From positions 102,592-166,591 of the forward strand of contig NZBN01000002.1 of assembly GCA_002687935.1 (NCBI GenBank): DNA of 64,000 nt, read 5' to 3'. This document shows positions 47,943-59,441 of the stretch, in pieces. The stretch's first letter is position 1; every line of letters begins with the position of its first letter. The notes below the pieces were generated by a model. It worked only from the letters and a program-made list of their open reading frames with translations, was not told where the DNA came from and did not search any database. Source of the stretch: Methanobacteriota archaeon. Lineage in GTDB: Archaea > Undinarchaeota > Undinarchaeia > Undinarchaeales > Undinarchaeaceae. The position numbers and the translations under genes are program-made.

Positions 47943-48370
47943 TCCCGAACTATAAGAGTTCCACTCATTCCGCCGTGACCAGAGCCACAGAATACTGAGC
48001 AACGGAATGTGAACTCCCCAGATTTGTCAGCGATAAATTCGACACTTAGTGTTTCTCCGGAAGGAATTTGCTCATTTACACCAAAATCGGGCAGACTGAA
48101 ACCGTGTGTTGTGTCCTCACTTGTTATTGTGAGACGAACTGTATCTCCTTTCTTGATGGTTATTTCTCCGGGGGTGAAACTAAACTTCTTTGCAGTCAGT
48201 GAAAACTCTTTTACTTCTCCTTGGAAAGTTGCTTCTTCAGACGGTGAATCTGAAACAGGCGCAACTTCTTGTATATTTTGAGTACTTTGTGACTCCGTCG
48301 AAGAGCCAGTACATCCGCTTACAATAAGTACAATAGAAAGAATAAGAACCATTAATATTTTATTTGCCAT
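47939..48370 (-). CDS. Cupredoxin lipoprotein with CuA-like ligand motif
   Basis: Lipobox IVSGC; KKFSFTPGEITIKKGDTVRLTITSEDTTHGFSLPDFGV...FRCSVFCGSGHGGMSGTLIV (CxxxCxxxHxxM). Confidence 0.85.
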   Translation of the reverse strand: MANKILMVLILSIVLIVSGCTGSSTESQSTQNIQEVAPVSDSPSEEATFQGEVKEFSLTAKKFSFTPGEITIKKGDTVRLTITSEDTTHGFSLPDFGVNEQIPSGETLSVEFIADKSGEFTFRCSVFCGSGHGGMSGTLIVRD

Positions 48371-48405
48371 AAATTTTGAAATACAGCATAGGTTTAGATA
48401 ATTAA

Positions 48406-48573
48406 CTACTTGTTCCCGCGCTTCTTTGGCCTTAATTGCTTTCTCTTGCATTCCCTGCACTTTGCCTTTCCAAGCCTGAAGCGTCTTATATCAACACGGT
48501 TAGTTGCATTGCAATTCATGCATATGTAGACATTGTCAAAAAGGGCTTTCATAGCCTCTGGGAACTTTGCCAT
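48406..48573 (-). CDS. rpl40e: 50S ribosomal protein eL40
   Basis: Manual translation MAKFPEAMKALFDNVYICMNCNATNRVDIRRFRLGKAKCRECKRKQLRPKKRGNK. Confidence 0.9.
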   Translation of the reverse strand: MAKFPEAMKALFDNVYICMNCNATNRVDIRRFRLGKAKCRECKRKQLRPKKRGNK

Positions 48574-48616
48574 AACTCTATTTTACTGTAAGAGGAGCCT
48601 TTTAAAGCTTTCTGAC

Positions 48617-51051
<2,435 letters not shown>

Positions 51052-51111
51052 CTATAAGATGCCTACAAACAAAACTACCACTCCCACGCATATAATTAAG
51101 AGTTCAGAGAG

Positions 51112-52605
51112 CTATTTAAGTTTAGTGGCTTTTCTGTTGAAAGGAAGTGACATTATAGATTTGAAAAGGTCTTTTTCCTTCCTGTTAAAAACACCGATTA
51201 CATATGCTGAAGCCCCAAACACTGCACAGCCAAGTAAGATTGTCAGAAGTTTTGAAACTACATTAACAGGGTGTATGAAAGCGATAGATAGTGCCATTAT
51301 TCCTGCAGAAACAAGTATGTGTGGAATTTTCATATACTTATAGTCAAATCTTACCAAGGTCCTCGAAGGATAAAAGACCAAGACCGCTATTACGAAATAG
51401 CTGATTACTGTCGCAATCGCAGCACCATGCATTCCATAGAGAGGTATCAGAAACAAGTTAAATGCTATATTGAGAAGAGCTCCAAAGGTATATGCAAGAC
51501 CTATAAATTTCGTCCTGCCATTTATCATCAAAACATTGGTTCCGATTGCTCCGATAAGAGCGAATAGAGGGAAGGCCATCAGACTTGCAACAAGCGGTAC
51601 AGAGGCGAGGAAGGCTTTTCCGGAAAGAAGTGTTATAAGTTCAGAACCGAGTAGGTAAGCTCCGACAGTTCCAGGAACGAGAACGAGAAGTCCATATTTC
51701 AGCGCAGCACTTACATAGAGGGCATATTTTTTCCCATTTGTAACTCTACTCTCAGAAAAATAAGGGAGAAGAACATTATTGGGAGCATTTCCGAGATTGA
51801 ATATCAGACTGAAAAGCGCATAAGGAACTGCATAGAGTCCGACGAGCTCAACTGAGCCAAGATAATTCAGTATGTATCTGTCACTCGTCATTATGACCCA
51901 GGTCATAACAGACATCAGTATCAGAGGCATACCGAAAAGGAAACCTTGTTTTGCAGCGCCAAAATTAATTCCACCATCTCCGATAAATAAAGCAATATCT
52001 GAACGGCTTTCCCATATAAAGATAAAAAGTACAGCCAGATTAGAGAAGAGCCATATCATAAGGACATCTGTCAAAGAAATAGACCTGTATACGGCAAAGA
52101 AAGCCAAGAGGAAAACAACCCATCCTTTTCCTCGCATAAAACCCAGAAAATTTGAGAAATTTATTCTTTGTTTTGCCTTGAAATAGAATTCATATACAAC
52201 AATAAGAGTTGCAGTGAAGGTGATGAAAAGACTGAGTGAGAATAGTTCGGAATGCCCGCTCAGTTTGTTAAATTCAAGGAACCAGGACCGGAGAGGAGTA
52301 AAATAGAAGACCAGCAGAACCGAAGATAGGAAAAGAAGTTCAAACGCCAGAATTGAATGAAAAACCTGTGACCACTTCTTTTTTGGCAGTTCCGGAAGAC
52401 GCGCGACAAGATATTGAGACAATCCCGGCTGAAGCAAAAGAGAAAGCAGGGAAATTAGAGCAACAAGGAGCATGAAAACTCCATAGAGCTCAACCCCAAG
52501 TGTCCTTGTTAAAAGGATTATTAAAATTGGACTTAGAACAAGATTGAGAGCTATGATAAAATAGGAAAAGGCAACTTCTCCGCTTATTTTTTGGGATTTA
52601 CTCAT
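51112..52605 (-). CDS. Polysaccharide flippase (Wzx-like, MOP superfamily)
   Basis: 497 aa, about 12-14 hydrophobic segments, LTRTLGVELYGVFMLLVALISLLSLLLQPGLSQYL. Confidence 0.87.
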   Translation of the reverse strand: MSKSQKISGEVAFSYFIIALNLVLSPILIILLTRTLGVELYGVFMLLVALISLLSLLLQPGLSQYLVARLPELPKKKWSQVFHSILAFELLFLSSVLLVFYFTPLRSWFLEFNKLSGHSELFSLSLFITFTATLIVVYEFYFKAKQRINFSNFLGFMRGKGWVVFLLAFFAVYRSISLTDVLMIWLFSNLAVLFIFIWESRSDIALFIGDGGINFGAAKQGFLFGMPLILMSVMTWVIMTSDRYILNYLGSVELVGLYAVPYALFSLIFNLGNAPNNVLLPYFSESRVTNGKKYALYVSAALKYGLLVLVPGTVGAYLLGSELITLLSGKAFLASVPLVASLMAFPLFALIGAIGTNVLMINGRTKFIGLAYTFGALLNIAFNLFLIPLYGMHGAAIATVISYFVIAVLVFYPSRTLVRFDYKYMKIPHILVSAGIMALSIAFIHPVNVVSKLLTILLGCAVFGASAYVIGVFNRKEKDLFKSIMSLPFNRKATKLK

Positions 52606-52697
52606 CGCAAATTGTTAAGGAAGCGTAGTATAAAAATGATAGGATACCGTAGCCTCGCGGGATTTCGTTTAAAATATTTAGGATGCCACATATCAAT

Positions 52698-53810
52698 ATG
52701 AAGCTAGTGTTATTGTTGCTACTCGCCATTGTTGCAGTCAGTGGCTGTATATCTTATTCAGAAGATATTGAAAATGCAGAGCAAGAAATTGCCTTAGTCC
52801 TTGAAGAAATTGACATCAGTATAGATGTAGGTTCTTGTTGGAAAACAGAGGAAAGTTTGGAAGTAAGTTATTTTGGAAAGTACGCAATTATTGAAGAGGA
52901 AATAAACCTATATTTTAAAGGAGAGCCTGCGAACAACAATTATATTGATATTCTTGAAAAGGAGGAGAGATTGGAAAATATACTGCTCAAAGAGATAGCA
53001 AAGAAAGGATTTTTTGGATTGGGGCTAAAAAAAGACTATGAGATATATGGAAAGACTGAACATTATATTGACCTGGAACAGGGGAAATTTGTAACAAAGT
53101 CAGGAGAATTTTTAGAAAATAGCCCAAAGAAAGGTGAATTAGGAAAGGAAGATTGGAGACCTATGTTCTCCCTACTTCTTGGATGTTATGATCTTTCAGA
53201 ATGTTCTCCGAAAAGAAACGCAAGGTGCGTAGATGCACTTTTGAATGATAGTTTCTTTGTAAACAAACTTGAAATTATTGAGCCAAATTATAAAAAAATA
53301 TTAAATAAGCCATTTGGATGTTGGACAGATGACGAATGCAAAGGAGGAGAGACCTGCATAAGCAGGGCAGATTCTATGTGGCTTTATGGAAAGTGTAAGG
53401 AAATAAAAAAACAAAGAGGAATAAGAAATCCTGTTAAAGGTCAGAGTAAAATTGAAGAATGGATATACAGCACCGGAGAGCTCACAGCAAACAGTATGCC
53501 TTTGCTTGAACTCTATGTAGATGACAGAGATATAATTGAATGTGACTCACTTGAAAATCAGACTTCGGCAGAAAGGCTTTATTGTGGAATTGCCCGCTTT
53601 GCAGGAGTATACGACGTACTTGGAACCACCCTATCTGTCCTTACACTTGGGCACAGCACAGGTCCTGTCGAACTCATCGACGGACTCCTATCTAAAATAA
53701 AGATATTTACAAAACAACGCGCTAAGCAGAGCAGAAGTCATCAGAATCAAACTAAGAGCAATCATAACTTTCAGAATTATCGAAAAACCCTGCAATTTCA
53801 TAATGTGTAG
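52698..53810 (+). CDS. Hypothetical lipoprotein
   Basis: Signal/lipobox MKLVLLLLLAIVAVSGC; start at internal ATG 52698. Confidence 0.65.
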   Translation: MKLVLLLLLAIVAVSGCISYSEDIENAEQEIALVLEEIDISIDVGSCWKTEESLEVSYFGKYAIIEEEINLYFKGEPANNNYIDILEKEERLENILLKEIAKKGFFGLGLKKDYEIYGKTEHYIDLEQGKFVTKSGEFLENSPKKGELGKEDWRPMFSLLLGCYDLSECSPKRNARCVDALLNDSFFVNKLEIIEPNYKKILNKPFGCWTDDECKGGETCISRADSMWLYGKCKEIKKQRGIRNPVKGQSKIEEWIYSTGELTANSMPLLELYVDDRDIIECDSLENQTSAERLYCGIARFAGVYDVLGTTLSVLTLGHSTGPVELIDGLLSKIKIFTKQRAKQSRSHQNQTKSNHNFQNYRKTLQFHNV

Positions 53811-54390
53811 AGAAGTCGCACCCTTCCTCAATACATCTGTAAATTGAGAACATATCATTTGTAGTTGGATCCAGCTGTAGCCAGTATCCATCTATATTTA
53901 CAGACACCCATGCATGACTGTAATCATCGATTTCATTTCCATAAACAACATAAGATTCGAAACCTGCTCCCTTAAGAAGGGAAACAAGAGCAACTGATTT
54001 GTCAGCACAGTCTCCATCCATAGACTTTAAAATATCCTCTGTTTCTCTCCACTCTGAATATCGTACGTAGGGCATGTTTGAAATATAGTCAAACATACCT
54101 TCCACATTCTCCATCTGAGAGCCTGTTGATAGTTCAGATGCGACCATTAATGCAGTTGGTCCTGAAAGATGGATATTTTTTGTTCTTGAGCGGAATATGC
54201 CGCCAGACTCACAGTCCTCTGTCTGTTCAAGATAAAGTGAACTAAAGGCCTCTTTGTTTGCAGACCATTCATATTCCGCTTCTGATACTGAATTTGTAAT
54301 TGGTGCTATAGCTGCCGATTTCTCCACAGAAATTCCAAAAAACAACATAGGAGCTACCAATAAAGCGACGATTAACAGTATATTCTTCAT
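53752..54390 (-). CDS. Secreted transglutaminase-like protein
   Basis: SMDGDCADKSVALVSLLKGAGFESYVVYGNEIDDYSHAWVSVNIDGYWLQLDPT (Cys-His-Asp order). Confidence 0.87.
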   Translation of the reverse strand: MKNILLIVALLVAPMLFFGISVEKSAAIAPITNSVSEAEYEWSANKEAFSSLYLEQTEDCESGGIFRSRTKNIHLSGPTALMVASELSTGSQMENVEGMFDYISNMPYVRYSEWRETEDILKSMDGDCADKSVALVSLLKGAGFESYVVYGNEIDDYSHAWVSVNIDGYWLQLDPTTNDMFSIYRCIEEGCDFSTHYEIAGFFDNSESYDCS

Positions 54391-54454
54391 TTGTTACTAC
54401 TCCAGAGTGATTAATACCTTATAAGCATTTCTATAAAGGAAAAATAGAAGAAAA

Positions 54455-55369
54455 TTATTCCAAAAACTCAAGAGAATCCACAGTTCCGTCGGAGTCGGCA
54501 TCTATGCCCTCTACGACTTTTGCGAAAATTTTCGGCTTTGAGGCATTGCCTTTTTCTATTGTTTCAAGATGCTCAACAAGTGCAATAGTTGCGGCTCTTG
54601 TTCCAGAATATCGCTTTCCTGCAAGAACAAGAACATGCTTATCTTTCTTATAGGGGTTGGGAAAACGGACTATCAGACCTGTTTCATCTGCAGAATATTT
54701 TTTCTTTGTTATTGATGAATAGATATCCTTTGTCTTGAAATCGAATCTTATTGGCATTTTTGCATTGAAACGCTCCGTTATTTTATTGACTACAGGACCT
54801 CCAAGGAGAATAAGATTTTTCCGCAAATCCTCTGACCGAAGTTCAGTATCCAGACGGACATTTGTCTTGCTGGCATAATTAAGGAAGGTCCCCAAAAAGA
54901 GAGCCACATCTATTCCGTAAAAACCGTCTCGGCTCCGTGACCTTTCAGGACCGTGTGCGTGTGGGCTACCGATTATTATATTGGCATTTAGAGAACCATC
55001 TTTGATGAAGGGTTCGAGAAATTCGCTTTTGCGTTCTTCTGAAAGCTTTCCAGTCCGAACTGGATCCTTGAAGCGAACAAAAAAGGAAGGGCGAGATAGA
55101 GTATAGTACTTTGCAGTTGCACCCTGACGAGATTCTTCACCACTTACATCAACAACTCCATTTTTAAGAAAATTCTTTATATGGTAGTAAACTTTTTGCT
55201 CGTGAACGCCAAGGCGCTCCGCTATTTCCTTTGGATAACTGGAACCTTCAGAGAGAAGGTTTAATATTTTAGACGCTAGAGGGGAGCCCATTACCTTCAG
55301 ATTTTCACAACTGAGCTCCTTTGCAGGAAGCGTATAAAGGCCCCCATCTTTCTTTTCTACAAGGTACAT
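54455..55369 (-). CDS. ArsR-like wHTH protein with C-terminal S-layer/CWB2-like domain
   Basis: MGSPLASKILNLLSEGSSYPKEIAERLGVHEQKVYYHIKNFLKNGVVDV; NLILLGGPVVNKITERFNAKMPIRFDF; VLVLAGKRYSGTRAATIALVEHLE. Confidence 0.7.
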   Translation of the reverse strand: MYLVEKKDGGLYTLPAKELSCENLKVMGSPLASKILNLLSEGSSYPKEIAERLGVHEQKVYYHIKNFLKNGVVDVSGEESRQGATAKYYTLSRPSFFVRFKDPVRTGKLSEERKSEFLEPFIKDGSLNANIIIGSPHAHGPERSRSRDGFYGIDVALFLGTFLNYASKTNVRLDTELRSEDLRKNLILLGGPVVNKITERFNAKMPIRFDFKTKDIYSSITKKKYSADETGLIVRFPNPYKKDKHVLVLAGKRYSGTRAATIALVEHLETIEKGNASKPKIFAKVVEGIDADSDGTVDSLEFLE

Positions 55370-55463
55370 GAAGGCTATATTTCAGAAGTAGTATATAAAT
55401 TTTTTAGTGGTGTTATAAATTTTTTAATAATGCTTATAAGGAGCCCCAGAGTAAGCTAAGAAT

Positions 55464-57185
55464 ATGTGCGGAATAATAGGCTATATTGGAAAGAGGAAGG
55501 CTTCAGAATTGCTTCTGAAAGCTCTGGAGCGCCTGGAATACCGCGGTTATGATTCCATAGGGATTGCAGTGGTGGGAGAGGGCTTGGAAATACTTAAAGA
55601 CCGAGGAGAAGTCTCAGAGGTTTCCAAGACCCTCAATTTCACCACATTAGAAGGTAATTCAGGGATAGGTCATACAAGGTGGGCCACACATGGAGCACCG
55701 ACACAGGAAAACGCACACCCACTAACAGACTGCAATGAAAAAATTGCAGTAGTTCATAATGGGATTATAGAGAATTACTCTGAATTGAGAAAAGAACTTG
55801 AAGATAATGGTCACAAATTTAAATCAGAAACAGACACGGAAGTAATTGCGCACCTTCTTGAAAATAAGAACTTGCCAGAAGTTCTCGATATGTTAAAAGG
55901 TTCTTATGCAATCGTTGCAATTAAGAAAGATGAGCCCGATAAACTTCTTTTCGCAAGAAACAGGTCACCCTTAATAATAGGCTTAGGAGCTGGAGAAAAT
56001 TTCATCGCCTCAGACATACCAGCTTTTCTGAAGGAAACTAATAAAGTAGTGGTACTCGAAAATGGTGACTATGGATATGTCAAGAAAGAGTCCTATGAAA
56101 TAAATAATGTAGAAGGTTCAGCAGACAGGAAAGTTCAGGAAATAAACTGGAATTCGGAAGCTGCAGAGAAGGAGGGGTATGAGTATTTTGCCCTCAAGGA
56201 AATTCACGAAATACCGAGAACTACTGAAAACACTATGAAAGCACTGGAGGATTTGAAACCATATGCTGAAGAAATACGAAAATACAGCAGAATTATGTTT
56301 ACTGCATGTGGAACTTCCTACCACACGGCTCTTTATGGAAAATATCTTTTCAACAGTATTGGAATCAGGACGGAAGCAGTCATAGGTTCTGAATTTTCTT
56401 CTGTGACGATTGGAAAAGATGACCTAGTTATAGCAATATCACAATCAGGAGAAACCGCAGATACACTGTCTGCAGTTGAAAAGGCAAAACAGAGAGGCGC
56501 CAAAATTTTGTCCATATCTAATGTTCTTGGAAGTTCTCTTGAGCGAGAGGCAGATTTTTCAATACATACTCTTGCAGGTCCGGAAATAGCAGTTATAGCA
56601 ACGAAGACTTTCTCTGCACAGATGCTTAGTCTATACTTACTCTATAAAATGATAAAGGGAGAAAAACCTGAAACAGGACTTGAAAAAATGCAGAGAACTG
56701 TTCTGAAACTCGACGCTGAAATCAAGAAAATTGCAGAGAAAATACAGAAAAAAGAAAATGCATATTTCATAGGCAGGGGAATTGGTTATCCACTCGCTAT
56801 GGAAGGTGCGCTTAAACTAAAAGAAATCAGCTATATGCATGCGGAAGGAATGCCGGCAGGAGAACTGAAACATGGGACGCTTTCCCTCATAGAAAAGGGA
56901 ACACCTGTAATTGTCCCACTTCTCCCCGAAATGTATGACAAAACGATTTCAAATATGGAAGAAGTTAAGGCACGGGGAGGACTTATAATAGCACTCTCCT
57001 GGGAAGGGGATGAAAGAGTAGGAGATGTGGCCTCAGAAGTTCTCAGAGTTCCCAAAACAGGGAACGAAGAATATCCGCTTCTTTATATTCTGATTCTGCA
57101 ACTGCTTGCATACCACGTAACTGTCTTGAGAGAGCTGTCGCCGGACAAACCAAGAAATCTTGCCAAATGTGTAACAGTGGAATAA
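55464..57185 (+). CDS. glmS: Glutamine-fructose-6-phosphate aminotransferase (isomerizing)
   Basis: MCGIIGYIGKRKASELLLKALERLEYRGYDSIGIA; two SIS domains. Confidence 0.96.
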   Translation: MCGIIGYIGKRKASELLLKALERLEYRGYDSIGIAVVGEGLEILKDRGEVSEVSKTLNFTTLEGNSGIGHTRWATHGAPTQENAHPLTDCNEKIAVVHNGIIENYSELRKELEDNGHKFKSETDTEVIAHLLENKNLPEVLDMLKGSYAIVAIKKDEPDKLLFARNRSPLIIGLGAGENFIASDIPAFLKETNKVVVLENGDYGYVKKESYEINNVEGSADRKVQEINWNSEAAEKEGYEYFALKEIHEIPRTTENTMKALEDLKPYAEEIRKYSRIMFTACGTSYHTALYGKYLFNSIGIRTEAVIGSEFSSVTIGKDDLVIAISQSGETADTLSAVEKAKQRGAKILSISNVLGSSLEREADFSIHTLAGPEIAVIATKTFSAQMLSLYLLYKMIKGEKPETGLEKMQRTVLKLDAEIKKIAEKIQKKENAYFIGRGIGYPLAMEGALKLKEISYMHAEGMPAGELKHGTLSLIEKGTPVIVPLLPEMYDKTISNMEEVKARGGLIIALSWEGDERVGDVASEVLRVPKTGNEEYPLLYILILQLLAYHVTVLRELSPDKPRNLAKCVTVE

Positions 57186-57222
57186 GACAAGTTATTTAAC
57201 ATAAACGAGTTTATGCAATTTT

Positions 57223-58425
57223 ATGGCAACCGACCTACTGCTAGCGGTAACTTATTTCGCAACCCTTCTTGGATTTGGAGTATTTGTCATGGGATATGCA
57301 GAACGCTGGAAAATACCTCCTGCCTTTTTTCTGCTTCTTGTGGGACTGTTTTTTGGACCGACAATTCTGAATCTTGTCAGCGTCCCGAAGATGGGAGATG
57401 TACCTGACTTTCTGAGAATTCTTTCCTTGGTAATAATAGTCTTTGCTGGAAGCTTCCATCTTAAATTGAGCACTTTTAAAAAAGTGTCCAGAATGGCAAT
57501 AAAATTGGCATTTGTAGGATTTGTAGTATCTGTAATATCTCTTGGAGCTGCCGCGCACTGGATATTTGATATGAGCTGGGCGTCCAGCCTCATTTTGGCT
57601 TCAATAGTAGGAGGAACCTCATCCGCTGCTATATTTACATTTAAGAAGGCACTTGGGGGTTCTGAAGCACTTTCCATACTAACGGTTGAATCCATATTCA
57701 CAGACCCACTTACAGTTCTTGTTCCTGTACTTCTAATGAATGCATTTATGTCAGGTGCAATACAGAGCTCGACACAATTCCTTGGCAGTTTCTGGCAGAT
57801 GATTTCAGCAGGAATTGGAACAGGAATAATTATTGGTTTCCTTGCAGCAGAGCTCTTCAAGCGAGAGGAGCGGGAGCTTTCACCAATATTGAGCTTCGCT
57901 ATAGCAATGATAACTTATTCTCTGGCAAGAAATGTTGGAGGCTCAGGAATACTTGCTGTCGCAATATGTGCAATAATACTCGGTAACAGGAATATACCAT
58001 TCAAAAAGGACATACTGAAATTTGAAGACTCTATGTCTACAATACTGACAATATCTGTATTCACCTTACTTGGAGCTCAGATAGACCTGATTTTAGAGAG
58101 TGCTATTTTACTGAAGAGCCTTCTGTTCATAATTATAACAATATTCGTAGTCAGACCAATTATGACCTATACAATACTTTACAAAGACAAAGTTCCGAAA
58201 CGAGATCTTTTCCTGATAGCATTTACAGGTCCAAGGGGAGCGGCTTCAGCGGCCGTCGCTGCAATGCCAATAGCATATGCAGCCCAGTATGGAGCAGAGG
58301 CTTTTGTAACTGAAGCCCAGACCATATTACTTGTGACCTTCCTTGTGATACTGGCGACACTATTTTCAAGCACAGTGGTTGATTATGTTTATTCAAAAAT
58401 TTTCGGACACAGGACTAAGCCCTAA
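57223..58425 (+). CDS. Cation:proton antiporter (CPA1/NhaP-like)
   Basis: Polytopic; FVMGYAERWKIPPAFFLLLVGLFFGP; FTGPRGAASAAVAAMPIAYA. Confidence 0.88.
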   Translation: MATDLLLAVTYFATLLGFGVFVMGYAERWKIPPAFFLLLVGLFFGPTILNLVSVPKMGDVPDFLRILSLVIIVFAGSFHLKLSTFKKVSRMAIKLAFVGFVVSVISLGAAAHWIFDMSWASSLILASIVGGTSSAAIFTFKKALGGSEALSILTVESIFTDPLTVLVPVLLMNAFMSGAIQSSTQFLGSFWQMISAGIGTGIIIGFLAAELFKREERELSPILSFAIAMITYSLARNVGGSGILAVAICAIILGNRNIPFKKDILKFEDSMSTILTISVFTLLGAQIDLILESAILLKSLLFIIITIFVVRPIMTYTILYKDKVPKRDLFLIAFTGPRGAASAAVAAMPIAYAAQYGAEAFVTEAQTILLVTFLVILATLFSSTVVDYVYSKIFGHRTKP

Positions 58426-59239
58426 GTAATGATTTAGCTTTTTCAACAAGCTCTTCTGCGCGTGACTTTTTAAGACCGGTCTTTTTACTTAGAGAGTCCG
58501 GTCTGCAGGAAGCAAGCTCTTTGACAAGAAGTATATTATTAGCCATTATGAGCTTGCGCTCTTTTGCACTCATAGAAATAATATTTGCAGGATAAGCCTG
58601 TGTTTTTTCAATTAGTTCGGGAAGAGAGCCACCTTTAGGAAAATTCCAGCCAATTAATTTCATTTTCTTAGCGGCAGAATATTTTTTTGCGTGATTTGAA
58701 AATTTTGTATTGTTAACAAGCCAGATGTTGTTGTAAGGATTTGGACCTTTTCGAATGTCGTCGAGAACTGCCCAAGTAGTCAGAACAGTTCCGAGACCGG
58801 TAAGACGGTGGGGATTTATGTGATGTTTACACTCTATCAGAAGTTTTCGCCCATCCTTTTCAAGAAGAGAATCTATCTGATGCTCAATAACTTCCCCCTG
58901 AACAATTACATTCCATCGAGTTTTATAGCCGAGCTCTCTGAAAAGATGTGTAACAAATCGTTCAAACTGACTGTGTTCAGGATCGAGTTCTGCTATTGCC
59001 TGCTTCAAATTATATTTGTATTTATGTTGTTTAGATTCGTGCTTGTCAATAAGAGTCAGTGTCTTTTTCAGAATTTCTCTGGTTCGCATCCCCTCATAAA
59101 CACCACGAGCAACTTCATCCGCGATTTTGACTGCTACATCTTTTGAAAGACCTGAACGAAGGCAGGTCCCGACGATTTTGCTTTTTTTGAAAACTGCGCG
59201 ACTTCCATCCGCCTTTGTAATCTGAACCATACTAGCCAT
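58415..59239 (-). CDS. ATP-cone plus Mrr-like endonuclease plus C-terminal helical domain
   Basis: ITKADGSRAVFKKSKIVGTCLRSGLSKDVAVKIADEVARGVYEGMRTREILKKTL; FERFVTHLFRELGYKTRWNVIVQGEVIEHQIDSLLEKDGRKLLIECKHH. Confidence 0.85.
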   Translation of the reverse strand: MASMVQITKADGSRAVFKKSKIVGTCLRSGLSKDVAVKIADEVARGVYEGMRTREILKKTLTLIDKHESKQHKYKYNLKQAIAELDPEHSQFERFVTHLFRELGYKTRWNVIVQGEVIEHQIDSLLEKDGRKLLIECKHHINPHRLTGLGTVLTTWAVLDDIRKGPNPYNNIWLVNNTKFSNHAKKYSAAKKMKLIGWNFPKGGSLPELIEKTQAYPANIISMSAKERKLIMANNILLVKELASCRPDSLSKKTGLKKSRAEELVEKAKSLLRA

Positions 59240-59310
59240 AGGAAATTGAACTTAAAAGCTTTAGTGCAGAAACGTTTTATAGGGATATTGCAATAAGATA
59301 GCCACAACGT

Positions 59311-59384
59311 GGGACTGTAGCTCAGCCTGGGAGAGCACCAGACTGAAGATCTGGGTGTCGCTGGTTCAAATCCGGCCAGTCCCA
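59311..59384 (+). tRNA. tRNA-Phe (GAA)
   Basis: GGGACTG...CAGTCCC acceptor; anticodon arm ccaga-ctGAAga-tctgg. Confidence 0.93.
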
Positions 59385-59441
59385 CTTTTATTCACAGAAG
59401 CAAAGCTTATATATCAAAATTATCACTGCAAAGTAGTGAAT

